From Hyphomicrobiales bacterium (GTDB lineage Bacteria; Pseudomonadota; Alphaproteobacteria; Rhizobiales; Rhizobiaceae), in the NCBI GenBank assembly GCA_900473185.1, contig UCKU01000054.1, forward strand, positions 1 through 64,000: a stretch of DNA of 64,000 nt. Reading direction: 5' to 3'. Below the pieces are notes generated by a model. That model had not been told where the DNA came from, made no database searches, and worked only from the letters and a program-made list of their open reading frames with translations. This document shows, one piece after another, positions 40,460 to 49,426 of the stretch (position 1 is the stretch's first letter; the number at the start of each line of letters is the position of its first letter). The position numbers and the translations under genes are program-made.

Positions 40460-42172
40460 TCAGAACAGGAAATAACGCTGCGCCATCGGCAGCACCGTAG
40501 CCGGTTCGCAGGTCAGCAATTCGCCATTCGCCCGCACCTCGTAGGTTTCCGGATCGACCTCGATATGGGGGGTCAGGTCGTTGTGGATCATCGACGCCTT
40601 GGAGATGCCGCCGCGGGTGTTCTTCACTGCGACGAGATCCTTGGCGACGCCGAGGCGGCCCTTGAGACCGGCATCGAGCGAGGCCTGAGAGACGAAGGTG
40701 ACGGAGGAATTCGTCAGGCTCTTGCCGAAGGAGGCAAACATCGGACGGTAATGCACCGGCTGCGGCGTCGGGATCGACGCATTCGGATCGCCCATGGGGG
40801 CTGCGGCAATGGAGCCGCCGAGCAGCACCATGTCTGGCTTCACGCCGAAGAAGGCCGGGTTCCATAGGACGAGGTCGGCACGCTTGCCGATTTCGATGGA
40901 GCCGATCTCATGCGACAGGCCATGGGCGATCGCCGGATTGATCGTGTATTTGGCGACGTATCGGCGGACACGGAAATTGTCGTTGTCGCCCTTCTCTTCT
41001 TTCAGGCGGCCACGCTGGCGCTTCATCTTGTCGGCCGTCTGCCAGGTGCGGATCAGCACTTCGCCGACACGGCCCATGGCCTGGCTATCCGACGAGATGA
41101 TCGAGAAAGCGCCGATATCATGCAGGATGTCTTCGGCCGCGATCGTCTCCTTGCGGATACGGCTCTCGGCAAAGGCGATATCCTCGGGGATCGACGACGA
41201 CAGGTGATGGCAGACCATCAGCATGTCCAGGTGCTCGGCGATGGTGTTGACCGTGTAGGGCCGCGTCGGATTGGTGGATGACGGAATGACGTTCGGCTGG
41301 CCGCAGATCTTGATGATGTCGGGTGCGTGGCCGCCGCCGGCCCCCTCAGTATGGAAGGCATGGATGGTGCGGCCCTTGATCGCGCCGATCGTATCCTCCA
41401 CGAAGCCGCTCTCGTTCAGCGTATCCGTATGGATCATCACCTGTACGTCATATTCGTCGGCAACCGACAGGCAGCAATCGATGGCGCCTGGCGTCGTGCC
41501 CCAATCCTCGTGCAGCTTCAGCGAGGTGGCGCCGGCGAGCACCATTTCCTGCAATGCGCCCGGAAGCGAGGCATTGCCCTTGCCGGCAAAGGCAAGGTTC
41601 ATCGGGAAGGCATCGGCAGCCTCGATCATGCGCGCAATATGCCAGGGGCCGGGCGTGCAGGTGGTGGCAAGCGTCCCGTGCGCCGGCCCCGTGCCGCCGC
41701 CGAGCATGCAGGTCAGGCCGCTCATCAGCGCTTCCTCGATCTGCTGCGGCGCGATGAAATGGATATGGCTGTCCATGCCGCCAGCCGTGAGGATCTTGCC
41801 TTCGCCGGCAATCGCTTCCGTGCCCGGACCGACGATGATATTGACGCCCGGCTGCATATCCGGATTGCCGGCCTTGCCGATCGCGGCAATGCGCCCGTCC
41901 TTCAGGCCGATATCAGCCTTGTAGATACCGGTATGGTCGATGATGACGGCATTGGTGATGACGGTATCGACCGCGCCATCTGCCCGCGTCACCTGGCTCT
42001 GGCCCATGCCGTCACGGATGACTTTCCCGCCGCCGAACTTCACCTCTTCGCCATAGGTGGTGAAATCCTTTTCGATCTCGATGAAAAGCTCCGTATCGGC
42101 AAGGCGGACCTTGTCGCCGGTGGTCGGACCGAACATGCCGGCATAAGCCTTGCGGGAGATCTTGTAGGGCAT
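40460..42172 (-). CDS. ureC: Urease alpha subunit UreC
   Basis: Catalytic subunit of 570 residues, the normal length. Motifs: the nickel ligands in GGMDSHIHFI, the carbamylated lysine in SLKLHEDWG, HTEGAGGGHAPD, the flap MVCHHLS, and SDSQAMGR. It hydrolyses urea to ammonia and carbamate together with UreA and UreB (heterotrimer). It lies 3 nt downstream of a GT29-like gene and 12 nt upstream of the TIGR02117 gene. Confidence 0.97.
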   Translation of the reverse strand: MPYKISRKAYAGMFGPTTGDKVRLADTELFIEIEKDFTTYGEEVKFGGGKVIRDGMGQSQVTRADGAVDTVITNAVIIDHTGIYKADIGLKDGRIAAIGKAGNPDMQPGVNIIVGPGTEAIAGEGKILTAGGMDSHIHFIAPQQIEEALMSGLTCMLGGGTGPAHGTLATTCTPGPWHIARMIEAADAFPMNLAFAGKGNASLPGALQEMVLAGATSLKLHEDWGTTPGAIDCCLSVADEYDVQVMIHTDTLNESGFVEDTIGAIKGRTIHAFHTEGAGGGHAPDIIKICGQPNVIPSSTNPTRPYTVNTIAEHLDMLMVCHHLSSSIPEDIAFAESRIRKETIAAEDILHDIGAFSIISSDSQAMGRVGEVLIRTWQTADKMKRQRGRLKEEKGDNDNFRVRRYVAKYTINPAIAHGLSHEIGSIEIGKRADLVLWNPAFFGVKPDMVLLGGSIAAAPMGDPNASIPTPQPVHYRPMFASFGKSLTNSSVTFVSQASLDAGLKGRLGVAKDLVAVKNTRGGISKASMIHNDLTPHIEVDPETYEVRANGELLTCEPATVLPMAQRYFLF

Positions 42173-42175
42173 CTA

Positions 42176-42814
42176 TCAGGCTCCTTGGGAGGAAGAGACG
42201 AATGGTTTTCCGGCAAGCCGCCTGAGACGGCCGGCCGCAATATGGGAGTCGACGAGCTGCTTTTCGGCGGCGAAGGGATGCCATTCCCAGCCCACATGGC
42301 CGAAGCCTGCGAGCGTCACCTCGTCGTTGGGAAATCTGTCGAGCACTTCGCCGATCACGATCATGCCGCTGCTCGGCACGACGTAAGGCGCCGGCGAGAA
42401 GGCGGACAGCGCCTGATCGACGGCTTCGTGAACCTGTTTGTCAACGATCCGATGCACCTTGCCAGCTTCAGCACAGAAGGCGCTGAATTGGCTGGTGTAA
42501 TCGTCGCAGAAATCATCGAGCTCCGGATGCGAAGCCGCAAGAGGTGCCCGCATCGCCGCGAATTTTTCGGGATCGCGCACACTCCAGATTTCCGAAGCTT
42601 CGACAACACCGGGATGGATGCGCCAGCTTTCCGAGCCCAGCATGGCCTTGGCGGGCCGGCCGGTATTACATACCGCAACCACATCGGTATGCGTGCCGCC
42701 GGCGCCATAGGAGCGGCATTCGTTGAAGCGGATGACGAAGTCGGCGGCATCGATGATCTCAGCCCCTCCTTCTCCCACTTCGCCGTTGCCCACGATCATG
42801 ATCGTCCTGCCCAC
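42176..42814 (-). CDS. GT29 (sialyltransferase)-like protein in the urease operon
   Basis: Protein of 212 residues with features of glycosyltransferase family 29. The L-motif-like region at the N-terminus reads VGNGE...IIDAADFVIRFNECRSYG (about 8-37); later PSSGMIVIGEVLDRF (near 145-162) resembles motif S; and HPFAAE (His179 to Glu184) fits the H-x4-E motif VS. Such proteins occur as a 'urease operon accessory protein' in rhizobia, but the substrate is unknown. It has no signal peptide or membrane anchor. The stop is 3 nt before the ureC start, and the LprI-type gene ends 1 nt upstream. Confidence 0.78.
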   Translation of the reverse strand: MGRTIMIVGNGEVGEGGAEIIDAADFVIRFNECRSYGAGGTHTDVVAVCNTGRPAKAMLGSESWRIHPGVVEASEIWSVRDPEKFAAMRAPLAASHPELDDFCDDYTSQFSAFCAEAGKVHRIVDKQVHEAVDQALSAFSPAPYVVPSSGMIVIGEVLDRFPNDEVTLAGFGHVGWEWHPFAAEKQLVDSHIAAGRLRRLAGKPFVSSSQGA

Positions 42815-42815
42815 C

Positions 42816-43226
42816 TTACTGGCTCATTCCATTGGCGAGTTCTTTGAGCTCCTTGGTCCTGAGATCCGTCAGGTCAGCAAGGCAGCCCGCCACCAGCATC
42901 GGCTCCATCGTGCCGCCGCGTGCCTGAAAGCCGTAATTCTCACATTGAGCGTCGCGATAATTGATCCAGGCGCGCTGTGCCTTGAGAAGCGCCTGTTCGG
43001 CGCCCTTCATGTCACCGTCGAGATCGCCGTCGATCGCCACCATGGCTGCGCGCGTCTGCTTGTACTGGGCATTGAGCGCCTTGTCGGCCTCTTCATAGCG
43101 CGCCTGCGCGCAGCTCGTCATATCGGATTGTGTCTGCGCATTGTCGCAGTCCACGTCCTCGGCATGGACAGTACCGGCGGCAAGCAGCATAAACGCTCCA
43201 CCGATGAGCCCGATCTTCAAGCGCAT
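42816..43226 (-). CDS. LprI/DUF1311 family secreted protein
   Basis: Protein of 136 residues with signal peptide (about 1-22, ending VHA). The mature part begins with DCDNAQTQSDMTSCAQARYEEADKALNAQY, the typical LprI/DUF1311 (lysozyme-inhibitor-like) repeat with conserved Cys, and has KAQRAWINYRDAQC. Periplasmic, disulphide-bonded. It lies between ureB and the GT29-like gene (the latter begins 1 nt after its stop), so the three are likely co-transcribed. A link to urease is not known. Confidence 0.85.
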   Translation of the reverse strand: MRLKIGLIGGAFMLLAAGTVHAEDVDCDNAQTQSDMTSCAQARYEEADKALNAQYKQTRAAMVAIDGDLDGDMKGAEQALLKAQRAWINYRDAQCENYGFQARGGTMEPMLVAGCLADLTDLRTKELKELANGMSQ

Positions 43227-43253
43227 GAATATCCTCCCGTCATTTTCTTTTAA

Positions 43254-43559
43254 TTAGAGCCGGCCCATGACGAGCTGGCGGAAGCCATAGACTTCACGTT
43301 TGCCGGATAGAGGAATGAGCGTCACCGAGCGGGTCTGGCCCGGCTCGAAACGCACGGCCGTGCCAGCGGGAATATCGAGCCGCATGCCGTGGGCCTTGTC
43401 GCGATCGAAGGACAGGCCGGCATTGGTCTCGGCAAAATGATAGTGGCTGCCGACCTGAACCGGACGGTCGCCGGTATTGGAAACCTCAAGCGTCACGGTG
43501 GGTGCGCCGGCATTGAGCTCGATCTCGCCGCTTGCAGCAATGATTTCGCCAGGGATCAT
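43254..43559 (-). CDS. ureB: Urease beta subunit UreB
   Basis: Structural subunit of 101 residues. The protein begins MIPGEIIAASGEIELNAG and ends with the segment EVYGFRQLVMGRL, as in all UreB; the region FAETNAGLSFDRDKAHGMRLDIPAGTAVRFEPGQT is conserved. It associates with UreA and UreC. The gene follows a DUF1272 gene by 10 nt. Confidence 0.97.
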   Translation of the reverse strand: MIPGEIIAASGEIELNAGAPTVTLEVSNTGDRPVQVGSHYHFAETNAGLSFDRDKAHGMRLDIPAGTAVRFEPGQTRSVTLIPLSGKREVYGFRQLVMGRL

Positions 43560-43569
43560 CTATCTCTCC

Positions 43570-43821
43570 TTAAGCCGCCTTGGGCGCGCAGCCCTCGGCC
43601 TTCAGAACACGTTTCGTGGAGGCCGGATTGTTCGCAAGTTTTGCCGCAGGCCGGATCGGCCTGATAACGAGATTGCCACCGCAATTCGGGCAAACACCCT
43701 TGAGGACATTGTCAACGCAATCCGCACAGAACGTGCATTCGAATGTGCAGATCATCGCTTCCGCGCTATGAGGCGGCAGATCCTTGTCGCAGCACTCGCA
43801 ATTTGGTCGAAGCTCCAGCAT
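43570..43821 (-). CDS. DUF1272 Cys-rich protein
   Basis: Protein of 83 residues, DUF1272 family. Cys pairs CECCDKD, ICTFECTFCADC and CPNCGG resemble a zinc-ribbon. The C-terminal 30 residues form a basic, unstructured-looking tail. Function unknown; metal binding is likely from the Cys pattern. It lies 10 nt downstream of ureA and 10 nt upstream of ureB, so it is tightly inside the urease operon. Confidence 0.87.
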   Translation of the reverse strand: MLELRPNCECCDKDLPPHSAEAMICTFECTFCADCVDNVLKGVCPNCGGNLVIRPIRPAAKLANNPASTKRVLKAEGCAPKAA

Positions 43822-43831
43822 GGCGTACTCC

Positions 43832-44134
43832 TCAGCGGATCGGTTCGTGCACGGTCACCAGCTTCGTGCCATCGGGAAATGTCGCCTCGACCTGCACGTC
43901 ATGGATCATCTCGGCAATGCCTTCCATCACCTGGTCGCGGCTGATCACATGGGCGCCGGCCTCCATCAGTTCTGCGACCGGGCGGCCATCACGCGCGCCC
44001 TCGACGACAAAATCGCTGATGAGGGCGATGGCTTCCGGATAGTTCAGCTTGACGCCGCGCTCCAGCCGACGGCGGGCCACCATGGCGGCCATGGAAATCA
44101 ACAGCTTGTCTTTTTCTCTCGGGGTGAGGTTCAT
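43832..44134 (-). CDS. ureA: Urease gamma subunit UreA
   Basis: Structural subunit of 100 residues starting MNLTPREKDKLLISMAAMVARRRLERGVKLNYPEA and containing SDFVVEGARDGRPVAELMEAG, both near-invariant in UreA. Separate genes for gamma (UreA) and beta (UreB) subunits are typical of alphaproteobacteria. The gene starts 20 nt after ureD stops. Confidence 0.97.
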   Translation of the reverse strand: MNLTPREKDKLLISMAAMVARRRLERGVKLNYPEAIALISDFVVEGARDGRPVAELMEAGAHVISRDQVMEGIAEMIHDVQVEATFPDGTKLVTVHEPIR

Positions 44135-44154
44135 CGTCTATCCGCTTGTTGAAC

Positions 44155-44979
44155 TCATAGATTCCAGACTTTCGGCACAGGCGCTCCATTGCGCAAGGCG
44201 GAAATCACCGGGATCAGGATTTTTCTCAGCGCAAAGCCATCGGCTGCGGCAAGGCGCACGACGATCTTATCGCTCCAGGCGCTTGCCCCGCCCATATGGC
44301 CGTCGACCAGCGGCCGCACTTTGGCAAGATAGGCTTCCGACATCGGCCCGGCATAAAGCACCGTCGCAAAGGCCACCTGTCCGCCGAGCACCGCCTGCTC
44401 TGCGGCAAGCAGTGCCACGGCATCGGAAAGGCGCAGTTCTTCTGCATGGATCAGCCGGCCCGACCGGCGGATGCGCCAGCGATCGCGAAACAGCCCTGTT
44501 TCCATCGTCTCGCCCATCGCCTTGCGCCCGAGCAGGATGGCCTCGACGGCTAGGAACTCGGCGCTGTCGTCGAGATCGACATCCAGACGGCGAAACAGCG
44601 AGGCGCGATCGAAAAGGATCGTCTCCTGCGGCAGCCAGTCGACGCGGGCACCCGGTCCGACCTCGATCTGCGTCGTCACTTCGGCAGTACCGGCCGATGC
44701 CTTGTAGATCTTCTCGCAGGCCTGCGTCGTCACATCGATGCGCGTACCTGCCCCAGCCGAGACGCTCCAGTTCATCCGGTCGCCGCCGGTCAATCCGCCG
44801 GCCGTGTTGATGATGACGGCCTCCATCGAGGAATCGAACGTATCCGGCAGGCGGATCTTTGCCGCACCTTCCTGATAAAGCTCACGGATTCGCGTACGCC
44901 CATCCTGCACCTTGGCAGCAAGATGCCCGCGTCCTTCCGCTCTCTGTGGTCTTGTGATGCCCGCCGCCGCGCCTGTCAT
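44155..44979 (-). CDS. ureD: Urease accessory protein UreD
   Basis: Protein of 274 residues that docks on apo-urease and, with UreF and UreG, passes nickel to the active site. Conserved segments: INTAGGLTGGDRM, LTTQACEKIYKA-like VTTQACEKIYKASAG, and WLPQETILFDRASLFR. I chose the ATG at 44979 (MTGAAAGITRPQRAEG) because GGGGGTGGC lies just upstream; an in-frame extension upstream runs into a stem-loop and is not supported. It is the first urease gene, 130 nt after the urea transporter gene urtE ends. Confidence 0.93.
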   Translation of the reverse strand: MTGAAAGITRPQRAEGRGHLAAKVQDGRTRIRELYQEGAAKIRLPDTFDSSMEAVIINTAGGLTGGDRMNWSVSAGAGTRIDVTTQACEKIYKASAGTAEVTTQIEVGPGARVDWLPQETILFDRASLFRRLDVDLDDSAEFLAVEAILLGRKAMGETMETGLFRDRWRIRRSGRLIHAEELRLSDAVALLAAEQAVLGGQVAFATVLYAGPMSEAYLAKVRPLVDGHMGGASAWSDKIVVRLAAADGFALRKILIPVISALRNGAPVPKVWNL

Positions 44980-45107
44980 GCCACCCCCGTGCAGATGCCA
45001 TCCTGTCTGGCAACTTGCGTTGAATGTGTCTGTTGACTGCAACAAAGCAAGTCCCGTGCCGCTTTCCGAAAGCCCGTGCCCCCACGGGCCATAGGGATGG
45101 CGCGGAA

Positions 45108-45136
45108 GGCATCTGCCGCAAAATGCGGCAGATGCC
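45108..45136. other. Perfect 13-bp hairpin between urtE and ureD
   Basis: GGCATCTGCCGCA / TGCGGCAGATGCC around a 3-nt loop. It lies 20 nt after the urtE stop and about 130 nt before ureD, read on the minus strand. No U-tract follows, so it may act as a partial terminator or RNA-stability element dividing transporter and enzyme messages. Confidence 0.55.
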
Positions 45137-45155
45137 AGCGCGATCGCCAGAGAGA

Positions 45156-45851
45156 TCATACGGTCAGATGGCGACGCGCTTCCGGCGTATCCAGCGTCTC
45201 GGCAAGGCCCTCGTGAACGATCTCGCCGCGGTCCATGATGTAGACATAGTCGGCAAGCTCGCGGCAAAAATCGAGATATTGCTCGACGAGCAGGATCGCC
45301 ATGCCGGTGGAATCGCGCAAGTAGCGGATCGCCCGGCCGATATCCTTGATGATCGACGGCTGGATACCCTCCGTCGGCTCGTCGAGCACGAGGATCTTCG
45401 GCCGCGTGACCATGGCGCGACCAATCGCCAGCTGCTGCTGCTGTCCGCCCGAGAGATCGCCGCCGCGACGCGACAACATCGATTTCAGCACCGGGAAGAG
45501 ACTGAAAATATCGTCGGGGATGTTACGGTCGCGGCGGCCAAGCGGAGCAAAGCCGGTTTCAAGGTTTTCCTTGACGGTCAGCAGCGGGAAGATTTCACGC
45601 CCCTGCGGCACATAGCCGATGCCCTGCTTGGCGCGGGCAAAAGGCGGCAGGCCGTTCAGCTTCGCATCGTTGAAGGTGATGGTTCCCGCCGATATCGGAT
45701 GCTGGCCGGTGACAGCGCGCAAGAGCGAACTCTTGCCAACACCGTTACGCCCGAGCACGCAGGTGATCTTGCCCATCTCGGCCTTGATCGAGATGCCGCG
45801 CAGTGCCTGGGCTGCGCCATAGTGTAGATTTGCGTTTTCGACTGTCAGCAT
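45156..45851 (-). CDS. urtE: Urea ABC transporter ATP-binding protein UrtE
   Basis: ATPase of 231 residues of the LivF type. Walker A is GRNGVGKSS, signature LSGGQQQQLAIGRA, Walker B LVLDEPTEGIQPS. Pairs with UrtD as the ATPase heterodimer of the urea importer. It begins 1 nt before the urtD stop region, implying coupling. UrtABCDE imports urea at low concentration; genes for urease follow in the same direction. Confidence 0.95.
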   Translation of the reverse strand: MLTVENANLHYGAAQALRGISIKAEMGKITCVLGRNGVGKSSLLRAVTGQHPISAGTITFNDAKLNGLPPFARAKQGIGYVPQGREIFPLLTVKENLETGFAPLGRRDRNIPDDIFSLFPVLKSMLSRRGGDLSGGQQQQLAIGRAMVTRPKILVLDEPTEGIQPSIIKDIGRAIRYLRDSTGMAILLVEQYLDFCRELADYVYIMDRGEIVHEGLAETLDTPEARRHLTV

Positions 45852-45852
45852 C

Positions 45853-46608
45853 TTAGCGTCCCAGATAGTTCTCGATCACTTTCGGATCGTTGCTGACGAA
45901 ATCGATGGACCCTTCGGCCAGTACCGAGCCTTCCGCCAGGCAGGTTACCTTCACGCCGAGATCGCGGATGAAACCCATGTCGTGCTCGACGACGACGACC
46001 GAACGTGTCTTGGCGATATCCTTGAGCAGGATGGCCGTCTCAGCCGTTTCGGCATCGGTCATGCCGGCCACCGGTTCGTCGACGAGCAAGAGCTTCGGCT
46101 CTTGCGCCAGCAGCATGCCGATCTCCAGCCACTGCTTCTGGCCATGCGAGAGATTGGCGGCGAATTCGTCGCGGCGATGCGTCAGTCGCACCGTTTCCAG
46201 GATCTCCTCGATGCGCGCCTTGTCTTCGCCGGAGAGCCGGTAGAACAACGTCGAGAACACCGTGCGTCGGCGGTTTAGCGCCAGTTCGAGATTGTCCCAG
46301 ACCGTATGGCTTTCGAAGACCGTCGGCTTCTGGAATTTCCGGCCGATGCCGAGTTGGGCGATGTCGGCCTCATCCTTCTTCGTGAGATCGATCGTGCCGT
46401 TGAAGAAGACCTCACCCTCATCCGGCCGGGTCTTGCCGGTGATGATATCCATCATCGTCGTCTTGCCGGCGCCGTTCGGGCCGATGATCGCCCGGAGTTC
46501 ACCGGGCTCGATCACGATGGAGAGTGAGTTCAGCGCCTTGAAGCCGTCGAAGGAGACCGAGACACCGTTGAGGTAAAGCACGCTGTTAGGTTTGACGTCA
46601 GGGATCAT
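45853..46608 (-). CDS. urtD: Urea ABC transporter ATP-binding protein UrtD
   Basis: ATPase of 251 residues, LivG type. Walker A GPNGAGKTT, signature LSHGQKQWLEIGM (SHGQ replaces SGGQ, normal for LivG/UrtD), Walker B LLLVDEPVAGMT. ATG 46608 is preferred: it has GGAG upstream and lies 5 nt after the urtC stop, while the frame continues upstream within urtC. Confidence 0.95.
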   Translation of the reverse strand: MIPDVKPNSVLYLNGVSVSFDGFKALNSLSIVIEPGELRAIIGPNGAGKTTMMDIITGKTRPDEGEVFFNGTIDLTKKDEADIAQLGIGRKFQKPTVFESHTVWDNLELALNRRRTVFSTLFYRLSGEDKARIEEILETVRLTHRRDEFAANLSHGQKQWLEIGMLLAQEPKLLLVDEPVAGMTDAETAETAILLKDIAKTRSVVVVEHDMGFIRDLGVKVTCLAEGSVLAEGSIDFVSNDPKVIENYLGR

Positions 46609-46612
46609 GGGT

Positions 46613-47776
46613 CTACTCCGCAGCCTGGATTTTCGCGTCGACACCCTCTTCGGCTGCCGCTGGCGGCACGCTGGTCGAGACCGGCCTCCGCTTGCCGAGA
46701 TACTGGGCGATTGTGCCGACTATGCCCTTCGGCAGCAGCAGCGTGACGAGCACGAAGAGGCCACCCAGCGCAAACAGCCAGTAATCAGGTAAGAGGCCCG
46801 TGAAGATCGTCTTGCCGCCGTTGACGAGGATAGCGCCGATGATCGGCCCGATCAGCGTCGCGCGCCCGCCGACAGCCGTCCAGATGACGACCTCGATGGA
46901 ATTGGCCGGAGCGAATTCGCCGGGATTGATGATGCCGACCTGCGGCACGTAGAGAGCACCCGCAATGCCCGCCATCATCGCCGAGACGACGAAGGTGAAG
47001 AGCTTGAAATGCTCGACGCGGTAGCCAAGGAAGCGCGTGCGGCTTTCCGCGTCGCGCACGCCGACCAGCACCTTGCCGAATTTCGAGCGCACGATCGCCG
47101 AGGCAATCATCAGCGACAAAGCGAGGAAAATCGCGGTCGCCGCAAACAGCGTCGCACGCGTGCCGTCCGCCTGCACGTTGAAGCCAAGGATATCCTTGAA
47201 ATCGGTCATGCCGTTATTGCCGCCGAAGCCCATGTCGTTGCGGAAGAAGGCAAGCAGCAGCGCATAGGTCATGGCCTGCGTGATGATCGAGAGGTACACG
47301 CCGTTGACGCGTGAGCGGAAGGCGAACCAGCCGAAGATGAATGCCAGCAGGCCGGGCACCAGCAGCACCATGAGTGCTGCAAACCAGAACTGGTCGAAGC
47401 CGTACCAGAACCACGGCAACTCCTTCCAGTTCAGGAAGACCATGAAGTCGGGCAGAATAGGGTCGCCATAGACGCCGCGCGGGCCGATCTGGCGCATCAG
47501 ATACATGCCCATCGCATAACCGCCGAGCGCAAAGAAGGCGCCGTGGCCGAGCGAGAGAATGCCGCAGAAGCCCCAGACGAGATCGAGCGCCAGCGCCAGC
47601 AGCGCGTAGGTCAGGTACTTGCCGAACAGCGCCATGATGTAGGTCGGCACATGCAGCGGATTGTTTGCGGAAGTCGCCAGGTTGAGCACCGGCACCAGCA
47701 CCGCTATCAGCAGCAGGATGGCGATGGCAATGGAGATCCGGCGATCGAGAGACCGGAGAAGGAAGGCCGTAATCAT
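46613..47776 (-). CDS. urtC: Urea ABC transporter permease UrtC
   Basis: LivM-type permease of 387 residues with about ten spans. It has the segment DLVWGFCGILSLGHGAFFALGGYAMGMYLMR typical of UrtC, and a C-terminal cytoplasmic tail. It pairs with UrtB. The start overlaps the urtB stop by 4 nt (ATGA). Poorly hydrophilic loops include a long segment (about 95-125) between spans with GDPILPDFMVFLNWKELPWF. Confidence 0.95.
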   Translation of the reverse strand: MITAFLLRSLDRRISIAIAILLLIAVLVPVLNLATSANNPLHVPTYIMALFGKYLTYALLALALDLVWGFCGILSLGHGAFFALGGYAMGMYLMRQIGPRGVYGDPILPDFMVFLNWKELPWFWYGFDQFWFAALMVLLVPGLLAFIFGWFAFRSRVNGVYLSIITQAMTYALLLAFFRNDMGFGGNNGMTDFKDILGFNVQADGTRATLFAATAIFLALSLMIASAIVRSKFGKVLVGVRDAESRTRFLGYRVEHFKLFTFVVSAMMAGIAGALYVPQVGIINPGEFAPANSIEVVIWTAVGGRATLIGPIIGAILVNGGKTIFTGLLPDYWLFALGGLFVLVTLLLPKGIVGTIAQYLGKRRPVSTSVPPAAAEEGVDAKIQAAE

Positions 47777-49407
47777 GCTTCCACCGCCCTTCCTTTGAGT
47801 GCGAAGAGCCCGCGCGGCCGCTTCTGGATGAAGAGAATGATGAGGACGAGCACCAGGATCTTGCCGAGCACGGCGCCGGCAAAAGGCTCGAGGAATTTGT
47901 TGACGACACCAAGCGACAATGCGCCGACCAGCGTGCCCCAGAGATTACCGACGCCGCCGAAGACCACGACCATGAAACTGTCGATGATGTAGCTCTGGCC
48001 GAGGTTCGGCGAGACGTTATCGATCTGCGAGAGCGCCACACCCGCCATGCCGGCAATGCCGGAGCCGAGCGCGAAGGTGAAGGCATCGACCCAGCCGGTA
48101 CGGATACCCATGGACGAGGCCATGCGCCGGTTCTGGGTGACGGCACGCATCTGCAGGCCGAAAGCGGAGCGCTTCAAGAGCACCAGCAGCGCAACGAACA
48201 CGGCCATCGAGAACACGATGATCCACAGACGATTCCAGGTAATCGCCAAACCGCCGAACTCGAAAGCGCCCGACATCCAGCTCGGATTGCGCACTTCGCG
48301 ATTGGTCGGGCCGAAGACCGTGCGCACAGCCTGTTGCAGGATCAGCGACACGCCCCAGGTAGCCAGCAGCGTTTCCAGCGGCCGGCCGTAGAGGTAGCGG
48401 ATCACGGAGCGTTCGATGACGAGGCCGACGAAACCGGTGAAGAGGAATGCGGCCGGCACCGCAAAGGCCAGCGAATAATCCGCCAAACCTGGAAAACTCG
48501 CGGTGATATATTCCTGCACGACATAAGTCGTGTAGGCGCCGATCATCACCATTTCGCCATGCGCCATGTTGATGACGCCCATGACGCCGAAGGTGATGGC
48601 AAGGCCGATCGCCGCAAGCAGCAGCACCGAGCCGAGCGACAGTCCGTACCAGACGTTCTGAACGATATTCCAGAGAGCCAGGCTGCGGTTGATGGTGGAA
48701 ATATGCGCCTGAATGGCAGGCTTGAGATCATCGGGAGCCGTTGCCAGCGCCGTGGTCAGAATGGTCAGCGCATCGCGGCCGCCGCGGGCAGCGACCGTAT
48801 CGATGGCAGCCTTCTTCTCGTCGGCACTCATATCACTCTTCAGCACCATCACGGCGCGCGCTGCTTCCATGGTGCCCTTGATCTCGGCGTCTTTTTCATC
48901 CGCCAAAGCGGAATTCAGCAGATCGAGATTGGCAGGATCGGCATCTTTCAGAAGGCCCTGGGCAGCCGTAAGGCGAGCGCCGCGATCGGGGCTCAGCAGC
49001 GTCAGCTGACTCATCTGCGTGGCAATGAGCGTGCGCACAGAATTGTTGACCCTGACCTTCGACATCGTGTCGGGATCGATATCGGCCACGGCCTCGCCGG
49101 TGAGCGGATCGGAATATGTCGGCTCGTCATCGGTGCCGCCCTGCAGTAGCACTGGACCGCCCTCATCGGAATTGACGTAAAGCAGGCCGTCGCTCAGCTG
49201 CTGCAATATCTGGCTGACATGCGCATCCTTGGAAGCGACGAGCGCCTTGATGGCCGCTTCACGCTCCGGAAAACCGCCGACGCCAAGCGCATCGACAAGG
49301 GCATGAATGTCATCCTGGGCCTTGAGGCCGGTCGTCAGCCCTGTGAGCGCCAAGCCCGAGAAAGCAAGGCAAATGGTCAAAAGAAAGATCTTGATGGCGC
49401 GATACAT
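47773..49407 (-). CDS. urtB: Urea ABC transporter permease UrtB with N-terminal periplasmic domain
   Basis: Protein of 544 residues. The first span or signal (about 1-25) leads into a periplasmic helical domain (about 30-245) of repeated HEAT-like units such as REAAIKALVASKD; then LivH-type permease spans begin (about 250-540) with INMAHGEMVMIGAYTTYV. This long form is normal for UrtB and unlike LivH. Pairs with UrtC. The gene lies 193 nt downstream of urtA, a gap filled by hairpins. Confidence 0.94.
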   Translation of the reverse strand: MYRAIKIFLLTICLAFSGLALTGLTTGLKAQDDIHALVDALGVGGFPEREAAIKALVASKDAHVSQILQQLSDGLLYVNSDEGGPVLLQGGTDDEPTYSDPLTGEAVADIDPDTMSKVRVNNSVRTLIATQMSQLTLLSPDRGARLTAAQGLLKDADPANLDLLNSALADEKDAEIKGTMEAARAVMVLKSDMSADEKKAAIDTVAARGGRDALTILTTALATAPDDLKPAIQAHISTINRSLALWNIVQNVWYGLSLGSVLLLAAIGLAITFGVMGVINMAHGEMVMIGAYTTYVVQEYITASFPGLADYSLAFAVPAAFLFTGFVGLVIERSVIRYLYGRPLETLLATWGVSLILQQAVRTVFGPTNREVRNPSWMSGAFEFGGLAITWNRLWIIVFSMAVFVALLVLLKRSAFGLQMRAVTQNRRMASSMGIRTGWVDAFTFALGSGIAGMAGVALSQIDNVSPNLGQSYIIDSFMVVVFGGVGNLWGTLVGALSLGVVNKFLEPFAGAVLGKILVLVLIILFIQKRPRGLFALKGRAVEA

Positions 49408-49426
49408 CGGCTTTCCCGCCTAAACT

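Noticed and set aside
43253..43944. Plus-strand frames opposite ureB and the DUF1272 gene
   Set aside because: Antisense shadows of conserved urease-cluster genes.
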